NCBI GenBank assembly: GCA_014384025.1
Contig: JACNGQ010000246.1
Location: 1-64,000 of the forward strand
Source of the DNA: Planctomycetota bacterium
GTDB taxonomy: Bacteria; Planctomycetota; Phycisphaerae; Sedimentisphaerales; Anaerobacaceae
DNA: 64,000 nt
Direction: 5' to 3'
The position numbers and the translations under genes are program-made. This document shows positions 41,093 to 50,910 of this stretch, one piece after another (the stretch's first letter is position 1; each line of letters begins with the position of its first letter). Below the pieces are notes generated by a model that saw nothing but the letters and a program-made list of their open reading frames with translations, made no database searches and had not been told where the DNA came from.

Positions 41093-42772
41093 TTATTTAA
41101 TGCTACTTTGCGGCACAATCGGTTCCCAACGTACTTTTGCAGCGCCCAAAAGAGTTCCGGTTGCATACGACAAATCTACAAGTGCTATCTGATACTCGGC
41201 CAGCGCCAGGATTTCTGCGCTCTGGGAATTGGCAAAGTTCGTCTGGGCCTGAAGTACGTCTGTAGATGTTCTCAAACCGAGTTCGAACTGGCGTTTCTCA
41301 GCTTCAAACAAACGGCCGTCCAGAATTGCACTTTGCCTGCTGGCCAATATACGCTGCCAGTTTGCCTCAAGCTGGTCGATAGCATTCAGTACCTCAAGTT
41401 CGATCAGTGCCTGTCGATTGTTACGCGAAGCTAATCGCAGCCTGCGTTGATAAAACGCCTGGCGCAGCCGGCTCTTGGCGGCCTCATTTCCCAACGGCAC
41501 CAGAAGCGACAGGCCAACGCGGTGGTCCTCAAACCTTTTATTGAAAAGCAAATCAAACGAGTCGTCTCTCGAATCTCCCAGGCCGTTGACATTATATCTA
41601 TAATCCATTATTACCAAAGGCAGTGTCTGGTTGTGCATGTAATCGATAGAGCTGATATCCTCGGCGATTTGAAGCTCCAGTTCGAGCATTTCCATCCGAT
41701 TTTCAAAAGCTATTGCCAATAACTGTGTCTTATCCAGTTCATAACGTACAGGGGCAGGCTCGGTCATTGGTATCAAAACCGTTGGTGTCGACATATCAAG
41801 GTCGGTTTTATTAAGAGTTCGCTTAAGCTCACGTTCCCGGTCTCTTAGATTATTTTCAGCAACAATAATCGCCTCAAGCTGCTGTGCGACACCGGCCTCG
41901 GTTCGGATAATCTCCACTTGTGATTTATCCCCGGCCTCGACAAAACGGCGGGCCTGATCATTCAGAGTTTTGGCCAGGTCATATTGTTTTTCCCGTACTT
42001 CCAGTTCTTTTCTGGTCGCATAAAGCCGCCAGTACACACGGTCCACAGCGGCAATAACTCTTATGACCTCGAGCTTCGTTCTGGCATCGGTTATCTGCCT
42101 TTCATATTCTGCGATACGAATGGCGTGGGTATTGGCTCGATTGCCGGCCCCTCTAAGAAGCGGCTGGCTAATTGAAACACCAAGGTCCGAGCTATAGAAA
42201 GGATTAAATGCCGTTGGTGCATCCGTTCTAGTACGATTGCCAACCATGTCAAATCTTACAGTTCCGCCGGTTCGCAGAGGAACTTGAACACCAAGATCAT
42301 TGTATAAATTCTTTACCTTTGAGCCTGATATTGCATCAAGAGTGGTAACAGTGGGGGTGTCTCCTATAGAATAAACCATATTTGAAGTAAATGCCGCCTC
42401 AAACACAGCTTCTGCTTCGCCGACCATCTCTGCGGCAATGGCCGGACTGATAAGCTGTACCTTAAGCTCGAGGTTGTTCTCTAATGTCAAGGCCCTGCAT
42501 TGCTCCAGGTTAAGCTCAAGTTCTTTGGGTGGGGGGGCGTTCGAATCTGTCCGGTCATTTTCTTCAATCTCTGATTCCTGAAGTGCAAGAGTTTCTACTT
42601 CTCGCAGCTTCTCAGGTGCAACCGTGACTTCGTAAAAATCCTCGTCACCGGGAAAACTCTCACAGCCGGTCAAAAAAGTACACAAGAGCATTACTGCACA
42701 AATGCACAAGAGAGCAAGGCCGCGGCAAAAATTTGAAATCTGAAATTTGAAAGTTGAAATTTGATTATTCAT
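41093..42772 (-). CDS. TolC-family outer membrane efflux protein (lipoprotein)
   Basis: Lipobox FLTGC; LNLEQCRALTLENNLELKVQLISPAIA; coiled-coil LEAEKRQFELGLRTSTDVLQAQTNFANSQSAEILALAEYQIALVDLSYATGTLL. Confidence 0.93.
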   Translation of the reverse strand: MNNQISTFKFQISNFCRGLALLCICAVMLLCTFLTGCESFPGDEDFYEVTVAPEKLREVETLALQESEIEENDRTDSNAPPPKELELNLEQCRALTLENNLELKVQLISPAIAAEMVGEAEAVFEAAFTSNMVYSIGDTPTVTTLDAISGSKVKNLYNDLGVQVPLRTGGTVRFDMVGNRTRTDAPTAFNPFYSSDLGVSISQPLLRGAGNRANTHAIRIAEYERQITDARTKLEVIRVIAAVDRVYWRLYATRKELEVREKQYDLAKTLNDQARRFVEAGDKSQVEIIRTEAGVAQQLEAIIVAENNLRDRERELKRTLNKTDLDMSTPTVLIPMTEPAPVRYELDKTQLLAIAFENRMEMLELELQIAEDISSIDYMHNQTLPLVIMDYRYNVNGLGDSRDDSFDLLFNKRFEDHRVGLSLLVPLGNEAAKSRLRQAFYQRRLRLASRNNRQALIELEVLNAIDQLEANWQRILASRQSAILDGRLFEAEKRQFELGLRTSTDVLQAQTNFANSQSAEILALAEYQIALVDLSYATGTLLGAAKVRWEPIVPQSSIK

Positions 42773-44033
42773 GTCTAAGTGCCTCAATAGGGTCGAGCTT
42801 GGCTGCCTTAATCGCCGGAAACATCCCGAAAAAGATTCCTACCGTACCGGCGAACGCAAAAGAAAGGCCTATTGCCCACAAGGGAATATATGCCATATCA
42901 AGTTGAATTTTTGGGATACTGGATAATGCCTTGGTCAGAAGATGACCAAAACCAACTCCCACAAGCCCCCCGAAAAAGCACAAAACTATAGCTTCAATCA
43001 AAAACTGGGTCAGAATCGCAGTTTTTTTAGCTCCTACTGCTTTGCGAAGCCCGATTTCCCTGGTACGCTCCGACACCGAAACAAGCATGATATTCATTAT
43101 ACCTACGCCGCCGACAAGAAGAGAAATGCCAACGATGCCGCCTGCCACCATCGTAACCATAAGAGCTATTTTATTAAATGTCTCCAGTGCGTTTTGGAGC
43201 GACATAACTTCGAATGTATCTGGTTCGCCGGGTTTTATATTCCGTGTCTTGCGAAGGAAGAAACTTATCTCGGCCAGGGCATCATCCGATACCTCGGCGG
43301 ATTCACTTTCGGCAATAGCCATTATGAACGGATAGCGCTGCATCTTGAGGCTGGTCTTATAGGGAATAAATATCTCGGATTGCTCCTGGTTACCTCCGCC
43401 AAATGCGTTTTCAGGGCGGGGTTCGAGCACGCCTATAATATAGAATGTGTTGTGACTTATAAGAATTGACTGGCCTATACAGTCACGGTCAAGGCGAAGG
43501 TCGTTACGCAGCTTGGGGTCGATCAGGCAAACCTGTCTCACTTGCATTTCATCAATAACCGAAAGTGGTCTTCCGATTGTAACCGGACGGCTGTCGATTT
43601 TATGAACGGCAGGCTCGGTTCCCCGGACAGTAACATTTTCAACCGACTTTTCACGGTGGCTGACGGTGTAGTTTCCGACCCAGGTCATACGGCCGAATTG
43701 TGAGACCGAGGGGCAGTGTTCGAGCAGGTTATCAAAATGTTCAGGCTTAAACCGAATAGTCCACCATGAGGCATGTTGCAGAGGCCCTGTTTTAGGTGTT
43801 CTTGGTTGAATAAATATGCTGTTTGTTCCTAAAGTTTCTACCTGTGTCAGCACTTTGGCCTTCAGACCGGTAAGGGCGGCAATAACGGCCGTTACCGAAG
43901 CGACGCCGATTACAATACCGATAGTTGTCAGTATCGACCTGGTCTTATTGGCCCAGATTTGACTCAGCGCAAGATACACACTCTGATAAGTAAGCCGAAT
44001 GAAAGCTATAGGTGCTTGAATCACGAATTTCAT
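42765..44033 (-). CDS. MacB-type ABC transporter permease
   Basis: ANKTRSILTTIGIVIGVASVTAVIA; GVGIMNIMLVSVSERTREIGLRKAVGAKKTAILTQFLIEAIVLC; GMFPAIKAAKLDPIEALRHE. Confidence 0.94.
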   Translation of the reverse strand: MKFVIQAPIAFIRLTYQSVYLALSQIWANKTRSILTTIGIVIGVASVTAVIAALTGLKAKVLTQVETLGTNSIFIQPRTPKTGPLQHASWWTIRFKPEHFDNLLEHCPSVSQFGRMTWVGNYTVSHREKSVENVTVRGTEPAVHKIDSRPVTIGRPLSVIDEMQVRQVCLIDPKLRNDLRLDRDCIGQSILISHNTFYIIGVLEPRPENAFGGGNQEQSEIFIPYKTSLKMQRYPFIMAIAESESAEVSDDALAEISFFLRKTRNIKPGEPDTFEVMSLQNALETFNKIALMVTMVAGGIVGISLLVGGVGIMNIMLVSVSERTREIGLRKAVGAKKTAILTQFLIEAIVLCFFGGLVGVGFGHLLTKALSSIPKIQLDMAYIPLWAIGLSFAFAGTVGIFFGMFPAIKAAKLDPIEALRHE

Positions 44034-44794
44034 ACCTTCTCCTCCGGCTTGCGATCTTGTGTTACTGCATTATTTCGCGGGTCTCTGTTATTCGACAGAT
44101 CACTACAAATGTGTCCGTCTTTCATATGAATAATTCGTTTTGCGTGATGCGAGACATAATCTTCATGGGTTACCAGAATAATGGTCTGGCCTTCCTGATG
44201 AAGCTGGTCAAAAAGCTGCAGAATGCCGTCGCTGGTTTTGCTGTCGAGATTGCCCGTAGGTTCATCGGCCAGCAAGATACTTGGATTGCAGACTAGCGCC
44301 CGGGCGATAGCTACTCGTTGTTTCTCACCTCCGGAAAGCTGATTGGGTTTATGTTTTACCCGGTCTCCAAGCCCAACCCGCTCAAGGACGCTTAGAGCAC
44401 GTTTGCGACGTGTCCACCAGCCGTTTTTTGAGTATATCAACGGCATTTCTACATTCTTAAGCGCACTTACCTGTCCGAGCAGCTCGAATGACTGAAAAAC
44501 AAATCCGATTCGCTCATTACGAACACGAGCTAATGATGCGTCGGTCATTTTAGTTGTGTTCTCTCCATCCAGCTCATAACTTCCTGAAGTCGCTCTGTCA
44601 AGACAGCCTAAGACATTCATCAGTGTGCTCTTACCCGAGCCGGAAGGTCCCATCACGGCAACATATTCGTTTTCGTATAATTCCAGGTTGATTCCGCCAA
44701 GCGCATGGATACTTTCCACGCCGACTTTGTAAATCCGCTCAACGTCCTGAAGACGAATTATTAGTTTTCTATTTTTATTTGACACTGTTTGCAT
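44030..44794 (-). CDS. MacB/LolD-type ABC transporter ATP-binding protein
   Basis: VAVMGPSGSGKSTLMNVLGCLDRATSGSYELDG, LSGGEKQRVAIARALVCNPSILLADEPTGNLDSKTS. Start set to MQTVSNKN because the longer ORF runs into the adaptor gene. Confidence 0.94.
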   Translation of the reverse strand: MQTVSNKNRKLIIRLQDVERIYKVGVESIHALGGINLELYENEYVAVMGPSGSGKSTLMNVLGCLDRATSGSYELDGENTTKMTDASLARVRNERIGFVFQSFELLGQVSALKNVEMPLIYSKNGWWTRRKRALSVLERVGLGDRVKHKPNQLSGGEKQRVAIARALVCNPSILLADEPTGNLDSKTSDGILQLFDQLHQEGQTIILVTHEDYVSHHAKRIIHMKDGHICSDLSNNRDPRNNAVTQDRKPEEKV

Positions 44795-46211
44795 CACCGG
44801 TATCGTTTGTATCGGCTCCGGCTTTCGGGCCGTCCGTCTTCTTTTTCTTCTTCTCTTTCTCAGCCTCAACTTCACGCTCGTCGCGAACCTTCTTGTCGTG
44901 ACTTAAACTCTCGAGTTCTTTATACGGTCCAACTATTATCGTGTCGTCTTCGGTAATCCCGGATAGTATCACCGTATGCGTCAGATTACTGGGGCCTATC
45001 TTGACGGGCGTTACTACTGCTTTGCCGTCGATATGGCGATAGACTACGGGTGTGAATGTTTTCTCTTTATCGACCTCCGGGTTGTCCTCCCGAATCTTCA
45101 AAGGCAGGTCATCGATAGGCCGTCCTAATACGGCATGGCTTGGAACGTTCAGAACATTTTCGTGCTTGATGGTCTCGATATCCACATGCGCCGTCAGCCC
45201 CGAAAACAATTTTTTCACGTCACCCTCAAGTAATATCTCGGTCCTGAAATATTTCGTAGCGGTGCTTTGAGATATCCTGTGTGTCAAAGCAATCAAATCT
45301 ACCACCCCTTTGAATTCCTTATCCGGAAAGGTCTGGACGAAAACCTTGGCCTTCTGTCCGACTGCCAGTTTGCCTACGTCGGCTTCATCTACCTGCGCAA
45401 CAAGCAGCATCGTTGACAGGTCCGCCACCTCCAAAATTACGGTGCCCGGATTATTCATTGTTCCAAAAATCACGACCTCCCCGACTTCCGCATTAATACG
45501 GGTTATCACACCGTCAATAGGTGAGGTTATTGTAGTATAGCTAAGGGCTTCCTTCGCCTGGGTAACTCCGGCGCCTGCTGCTTCGAGGTTGTGTTGCATT
45601 ACTAATAAATTCAAATTTGCCGCATTAAGCGTATGCTTAGTGGAGTTATATTGTGACTTTAGCTCATCGAATCTTAATTTGCTCTGGTCGTAAGTGGCCT
45701 GGCTGATATCCTGGGATTCGAGTAATCCTTTTTGACGCTCCAGATCTCGCTGCGCTTGTTGTAACGAGGCATCCAGGCCGACAAGACTGGCTTGCTGGCT
45801 GGAAATCCTTGCTTTTTCAACTTCGATCTGCGCTTCCTGGGCGGCGTAGCTTGCTTCGGCTGAAAGCAGCCGGCTTTGCAGATCATTATCATCCAGGCGT
45901 ACCAGTACGGAAGCCGGTATCGGTGGATTCGCTTTCGGATTACCCTTGGTAACTATGTCTCCTTCTTCGTAGGGAAGCTCTGTAATCCGTGCAGAAACTT
46001 TTGCGCTCATTTCCACATTTATTCTGGGCTCGATTTCACCGGGGGCACTGACAAACTCTATCAATTCTCCGCGCTGAGCCTTGTCCATGCGAACAATCGT
46101 TGGTTTACGGGATGCGCTGGTTTTGACTTTATACACTATTCCAATCACGGAAACAATCACCAGCGTCACGATAACAGTAATAATAATTATGCGGGACTTC
46201 TTCACTCTCAA
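44775..46211 (-). CDS. MacA/HlyD-type periplasmic adaptor subunit
   Basis: N-terminal TM anchor, GEIEPRINVEMSAKVSARITELPYEEGDIV, coiled coil, TITSPIDGVITRINAEVGEVV. Confidence 0.93.
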   Translation of the reverse strand: MRVKKSRIIIITVIVTLVIVSVIGIVYKVKTSASRKPTIVRMDKAQRGELIEFVSAPGEIEPRINVEMSAKVSARITELPYEEGDIVTKGNPKANPPIPASVLVRLDDNDLQSRLLSAEASYAAQEAQIEVEKARISSQQASLVGLDASLQQAQRDLERQKGLLESQDISQATYDQSKLRFDELKSQYNSTKHTLNAANLNLLVMQHNLEAAGAGVTQAKEALSYTTITSPIDGVITRINAEVGEVVIFGTMNNPGTVILEVADLSTMLLVAQVDEADVGKLAVGQKAKVFVQTFPDKEFKGVVDLIALTHRISQSTATKYFRTEILLEGDVKKLFSGLTAHVDIETIKHENVLNVPSHAVLGRPIDDLPLKIREDNPEVDKEKTFTPVVYRHIDGKAVVTPVKIGPSNLTHTVILSGITEDDTIIVGPYKELESLSHDKKVRDEREVEAEKEKKKKKTDGPKAGADTNDTGDANSVK

Positions 46212-46654
46212 ACCTTTCCTTCAAAAAAACCATTACCGATTACAGGATTAAGTTGTAGTCTATACAAATATAACGCTTAACTTGTCGATTTGTTACAATT
46301 ATTTCTTTAAAAACGCCTTTTTATATAGAAAAACGAAGAAAGACTATTTAGCGATAGCAATTATGCTGAACAAATGTTACGGTTTTGTTACGGCTTTGTA
46401 CTATTTATGTTATTTTTTATAATATGTTTCTTACTACAAAAGGATTCTAAGAAATCAATTCTTCCATATTGAAGATAAAGGAAGTTGATTGCTTGTGTGC
46501 AGACAGCAGCATGTCACTTACATAAATAAAAGCACTAACAAAGTTAGAACATTATTTTTTTGAAGCTTATTGGGCAAGTGCTGTGTTAACTGCGTGCTTG
46601 CCTGTTTTGACATAAATAGTGCTTGCGAAATTGCCTATTCTAACAATCAAATGA

Positions 46655-46696
46655 AAGAAAAATAAAGCCAGATTCCTATACAACAGAATCTGGCTT
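46655..46696 (-). terminator. Orphan terminator-like hairpin
   Basis: Perfect 11-bp arms AAGCCAGATTC / GAATCTGGCTT with 10-nt loop; minus strand continues TATTTTTCTTTC. No convincing minus-strand gene directly upstream. Confidence 0.55.
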
Positions 46697-47005
46697 CGGA
46701 GGAGGGTGATGAAAAGCTGATAATAACTTTCAAAATTTAATTTTACCCGACCCAACTACTCCTTATAATAATAATCGATTAAATGGTATGAATTTCTTTA
46801 AAGAAAAGGGAGAATATTGTTGAAAACTTACACTTTTCTTTTTAAGTAATCAAGCTTTTTAATTATAAATAGATAAAAAGTATTTAGTTTTTTTAGAAAA
46901 TAGCCCGATTTGGCCCCTAAACACGAATACTTTACGCTTTGTAAATAGATTTTGTTCTTAAATTTTTCACTAAAAGACTGTTATTTCTTTTTCAGAAAGA
47001 CTGAT

Positions 47006-47860
47006 ATGGAAACCAAAATTACGATAGCGGATTTGCTTGATGCCAGGAGAAAAAATCAAAAAATTGCGGCCATTAGCTGCTATGATTATACCACGGCTCG
47101 GCTTATCTCACAGACTGATGTGCAAATGATATTAGTGGGAGATTCGGCCGCACAGGTTGTACTCGGTTTCGATTCGACTCTGCCGGCAACCATGGATTTT
47201 ATGGTTACAATAACATCTGCTGTCAGGCGGGGGGCCCCGAATATATTTCTGGTCGCAGATATGCCGTTTCTGTCATATCAGCTTGGAAAAACTGAGGCTC
47301 TCAAAAACGCCGGCCGTTTCGTAGCAGAAGCGGGCGTACAAATGGTAAAAATCGAAGCGACCGGGGCATATCTTGACATAATAAAAACAGTCAGCGATGC
47401 CGGTATAGCCGTTATGGCCCATATCGGCATTAGGCCGCAAAGCATCAGTAAGATTGGACGATTCAAGGCTGAGGCGACCACTGCCCAAATGGCTGCTGAG
47501 CTGATAAGCCTGGCTGATCAAATGATTGCGCATGGTGCCGGTTCGCTGCTTATTGAGGGTGCTGCTGAAGAGGTAGCGGAAATCATAACTAAACGCTGCG
47601 AAGTGCCGGTGATTGGTATTGGTTCGGGCAAAGGCTGTGACGGGCAGATATTGATCGCCCCTGATATTTTAGGCCTTACGCAGGGCCCGGGTCCGAAGTT
47701 TGCTAAAAGCTATGGCAATCTGGCCAAACAAACTATAGAAGCATTCAACACCTATGCCAAAGAAGTGCAGTCAAATAAATACCCCGACGCCGAACATAGT
47801 TACCACATGAAGTCCGGCGAGTTGGAAATACTTCAGAAGTTACTGAAAGATAAAACATAA
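47006..47860 (+). CDS. panB: 3-methyl-2-oxobutanoate hydroxymethyltransferase
   Basis: KIAAISCYDYTTARLISQTDVQMILVGDSAAQVVLGFDSTLPATMDFMV, AHIGIRPQSI, VIGIGSGKGCDGQILIAPDILGLT. Confidence 0.95.
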   Translation: METKITIADLLDARRKNQKIAAISCYDYTTARLISQTDVQMILVGDSAAQVVLGFDSTLPATMDFMVTITSAVRRGAPNIFLVADMPFLSYQLGKTEALKNAGRFVAEAGVQMVKIEATGAYLDIIKTVSDAGIAVMAHIGIRPQSISKIGRFKAEATTAQMAAELISLADQMIAHGAGSLLIEGAAEEVAEIITKRCEVPVIGIGSGKGCDGQILIAPDILGLTQGPGPKFAKSYGNLAKQTIEAFNTYAKEVQSNKYPDAEHSYHMKSGELEILQKLLKDKT

Positions 47861-47892
47861 GGGAAATCTCAGCGGGTTATTGGGATAGGTTC

Positions 47893-48942
47893 TTACAGTC
47901 CGAATCCTGCAACCTCTGTTCCGCAATCGGGGCATTTTGAGTCTTGGATATTATTTCCAGCAATCCTGTAGCCGATACGCTCAATTAACATTCGCCCGCA
48001 ATTATAACAGAAAGTGCTTTCGGATTTCGACCCCGGCACATTACCCAGGTAAATATAATGAAGTCCCGCCGATTGGCCCATCTCGTAAGCCCGCTCCAGA
48101 CTTTCAATAGAAGTTGGTAGCGAATTCATATATTTATACTGTGGATGGAATTTACTGATATGCCAGGGGACATCGGGGCTGGCGTTCGAAACAATAAAAT
48201 CGGCAAGCTTTTTCAGCTCATCCTCGGAATCATTTTTACCAGGTATCAGCAGGGTCGTAATCTCAAGCCAGATATTCGTTTCCTTGGCGATATAGCTAAT
48301 CGTATCAAGCACCGGCTGCAATCTCGCATGGCATAATCTTTTATAATAGTCATCGCTGAACGCTTTAAGGTCAACATTAATTCCATCCAGCCACTCCCCC
48401 GCAAAGTCAATTGCCTCTCGTGTCATATATCCGTTACTGACAAAAACATTTGCCAGCCCGCGCTCTTTACCTAATCTCCCGCAGTCGTTACACAGCTCCA
48501 TAAAAACCGTCGGCTCCGTATAGGTATAAGCGATACTCTTGCACCCGCTGCGAAAAGCCCCCTCGACAATCTGCTCCGGCGCTATCGGCTCTCCGTTGAT
48601 TTTCCCTCTTTCTATTGCCGCCTGACTTATCTGCCAGTTCTGACAGAACTCACAGCGAAAATTACAACCCATCGTGGCAATTGAGAAACTTTGAGTGCCC
48701 GGCTGAAAATGAAACAGTGGCTTTTTCTCGATTGGATCAGGATTGGCCGAGCACACCTTATCATAAGTAAGCGAATACACTACCCCGTCAATATTCTTTC
48801 GCACACAACACCGGCCAAGCTTACCTTCATCAATCACACAGCGATGGCTGCACAATTTACACCGGACCTTCCCGGCCCCATCCGGGGATGGCTCACATAA
48901 TACCGCCTGCTTAAGCTCTTCCTTTTCCAATGCCGTTACCAA
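47893..48942 (-). CDS. amrS: AmmeMemoRadiSam system radical SAM enzyme (AmrS-like)
   Basis: GCNFRCEFCQNWQISQ, YTYTEPTVFMELCNDCGRLG, VFVSNGYMTREAIDFAGEWLDGINVDLKAFSDDYY, WHISKFHPQYKY. Confidence 0.9.
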   Translation of the reverse strand: MVTALEKEELKQAVLCEPSPDGAGKVRCKLCSHRCVIDEGKLGRCCVRKNIDGVVYSLTYDKVCSANPDPIEKKPLFHFQPGTQSFSIATMGCNFRCEFCQNWQISQAAIERGKINGEPIAPEQIVEGAFRSGCKSIAYTYTEPTVFMELCNDCGRLGKERGLANVFVSNGYMTREAIDFAGEWLDGINVDLKAFSDDYYKRLCHARLQPVLDTISYIAKETNIWLEITTLLIPGKNDSEDELKKLADFIVSNASPDVPWHISKFHPQYKYMNSLPTSIESLERAYEMGQSAGLHYIYLGNVPGSKSESTFCYNCGRMLIERIGYRIAGNNIQDSKCPDCGTEVAGFGL

Positions 48943-49068
48943 TTAAAATTTACTTTCTTTTTCACGGCCTAATATATATAATATTTTAGGTAAAAGCAAC
49001 TATTCAAGTTATCCGAATAGGCTTGATTCGAATATATATTCTACTTAGTATCCGGAGATAAACAAAGT

Positions 49069-49980
49069 ATGAGCATATTATCTGCTATCGGGAATACGCC
49101 GCTTGTTGAACTCACCAGTCTGAATCATAAGAAGCCTGAAGTGAGAATTTTTGGAAAGCTCGAAGGCACCAACCCCGGCGGCTCAATTAAAGACAGAACC
49201 GCTTACTGGATGATAAAAAAAGCCGAGGAATCAGGCGAACTTACAAAAAGCAAAATAATACTCGAGCCAACCTCGGGAAATACCGGTATTGCCCTGGCTA
49301 TGATAGGTGCGGCCAAAGGATACAAAGTAAAGCTTTGCATGCCCGAGTGTGTCAGTACCGAAAGACAGCATATCCTTCAGGCATTAAATGCCGAGGTCGT
49401 CCTTACCCATGCAAAAGAGGGCACCGACGGCTCTATCAGAAAAGCGCATGAGCTTCACGATGCCGAACCAGAAAAATATTATATGCCAAACCAATTTGTG
49501 AATAAAAATAACATCCTCGCCCATTACGAATCGACCGGCCCCGAAATACTTGCACAAACCGGCGGCGAAATTGATTGTTTCGTCGCCGGCATGGGAACCA
49601 CGGGAACGTTGATGGGAGTTTATAAATTCCTAAAGGAAAAAAAGCCAGAGGTCAAAGTGATTGGAGTCGAGCCGCCGGAAGGACACGCAATCCAGGGACT
49701 AAAGAATATGAAAGAAGCCATTGTCCCTGAAATCTATAATCCGCAGATGATGGACGAAAAGATTACTGTTGATGATGGCGAGGCCTTCGAAACAACCCGG
49801 CTTCTCGCCGCTGCCGAAGGAATCTTCGTAGGAATGTCAAGCGGCGCCGCCGTAGCAGGGGCCTTGCGGATAGCAGGGCGGATGAAATCCGGCACAATCG
49901 TAGTTATCCTACCCGACCGTGGCGACCGCTACCTCTCCACAACACTCTTCCGATCAATCTGCGCAAAATGCCCGCCTTAA
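49069..49980 (+). CDS. cysM: Cysteine synthase (CysM/CysK type)
   Basis: IGNTPLVELTSLN, GKLEGTNPGGSIKDRTAYWMI, EPTSGNTGIALAMIGAAKGY, GVEPPEGHAIQGLKNM, GMSSGAAVAGALRIA. Confidence 0.93.
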   Translation: MSILSAIGNTPLVELTSLNHKKPEVRIFGKLEGTNPGGSIKDRTAYWMIKKAEESGELTKSKIILEPTSGNTGIALAMIGAAKGYKVKLCMPECVSTERQHILQALNAEVVLTHAKEGTDGSIRKAHELHDAEPEKYYMPNQFVNKNNILAHYESTGPEILAQTGGEIDCFVAGMGTTGTLMGVYKFLKEKKPEVKVIGVEPPEGHAIQGLKNMKEAIVPEIYNPQMMDEKITVDDGEAFETTRLLAAAEGIFVGMSSGAAVAGALRIAGRMKSGTIVVILPDRGDRYLSTTLFRSICAKCPP

Positions 49981-49986
49981 TCCAAC

Positions 49987-50045
49987 AAACTAAAAACTAA
50001 AAACTCAAAACTCAAAACTAAAAACTCAAAACTCAAAACTAAATT
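49987..50045. repeat. Heptanucleotide tandem repeat (CTMAAAA)n just after the cysM stop
   Basis: CTAAAAA CTAAAAA CTCAAAA CTCAAAA CTAAAAA CTCAAAA CTCAAAA CTAAA read directly. Confidence 0.9.
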
Positions 50046-50296
50046 TAGTGCCCACCATAATCTTTTTCTTCACTTCATAATTCAGAAGTCCTTGTTCAAT
50101 ATTCGACATTCCTTGTTTGATATTCAGTATCCCTTCACTTCATCCTCTCCTCAATCCCAATAATCAATTAAAAGAGTTTGTCCCCTAAAGTACGGGCTTC
50201 TTCGCGAACCGCCCTCAACCAAACCATATATACCCGAACCACGCTCTTGGCCTACACAGGGAGCCGGGGGTCGCGGTAATTAAAAAATAGTCAATT

Positions 50297-50328
50297 TTGA
50301 AAGACAGCGAAAATCAGCTGTCTTTCAA
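50297..50328 (-). terminator. Perfect inverted repeat, probable terminator of the repeat-protein gene
   Basis: TTGAAAGACAGC / GCTGTCTTTCAA (12 bp, 8-nt loop); minus strand continues AATTGACTATTTTTTAATT. Confidence 0.6.
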
Positions 50329-50363
50329 GGATAAACGTCATTCATGGTTGCTGTCTGCGTTAT

Positions 50364-50729
50364 TCAAATAGCCTCCTTGCTATGAGTTTGAACCAATGCC
50401 TCGATTTTCGATTTGATATGCTCCGGCAGTTCCGGCCAAACACGGACGATTTCAACAAGGTCGTCCGGTAGTTTTTCAGTGTCATTGTTGCCCTGTTTCT
50501 TTTGGGATTTGTATTGAATATTAACTACCCCGTAACCGATATCACCATCCTCTTTCTTCGTTCTATATACTGTATATGTTTTATCGTTTACTTTAACAGT
50601 ACCATGGCCCATATCACCGAACAATGGACTTGTTCTGAATATGTGATACTTTCTCCCGCGTACCATAATCATACCGTAGCCCCTATCGCCATCCTCTTTA
50701 TTCGTTCTGAAAACGGCATGTAGTGACAT
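50364..50729 (-). CDS. Small protein with three ~24-residue internal repeats
   Basis: FRTNKEDGDRGYGMIMVRGRKYHI / FRTSPLFGDMGHGTVKVNDKTYTV / YRTKKEDGDIGYGVVNIQYKSQ. Confidence 0.7.
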   Translation of the reverse strand: MSLHAVFRTNKEDGDRGYGMIMVRGRKYHIFRTSPLFGDMGHGTVKVNDKTYTVYRTKKEDGDIGYGVVNIQYKSQKKQGNNDTEKLPDDLVEIVRVWPELPEHIKSKIEALVQTHSKEAI

Positions 50730-50910
50730 TATTATGTCTCCCGTGAGCTTTTTTCAACAACACTATGTTAACTTCACAACTCTATAAAAAAATAGTATAG
50801 ATAATTCTTTGAGTGCTCATTTATATTAGTCATTAAATTTTGTATTTTCGATGAATACTCTTTCTTGTTAGGCAATACAATGTACGATGCTATCAGCTTG
50901 ATAGTCATCT

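Noticed and set aside
49987-50045. Possible CRISPR array
   Set aside because: 7-nt units without spacers; no cas genes in the window.
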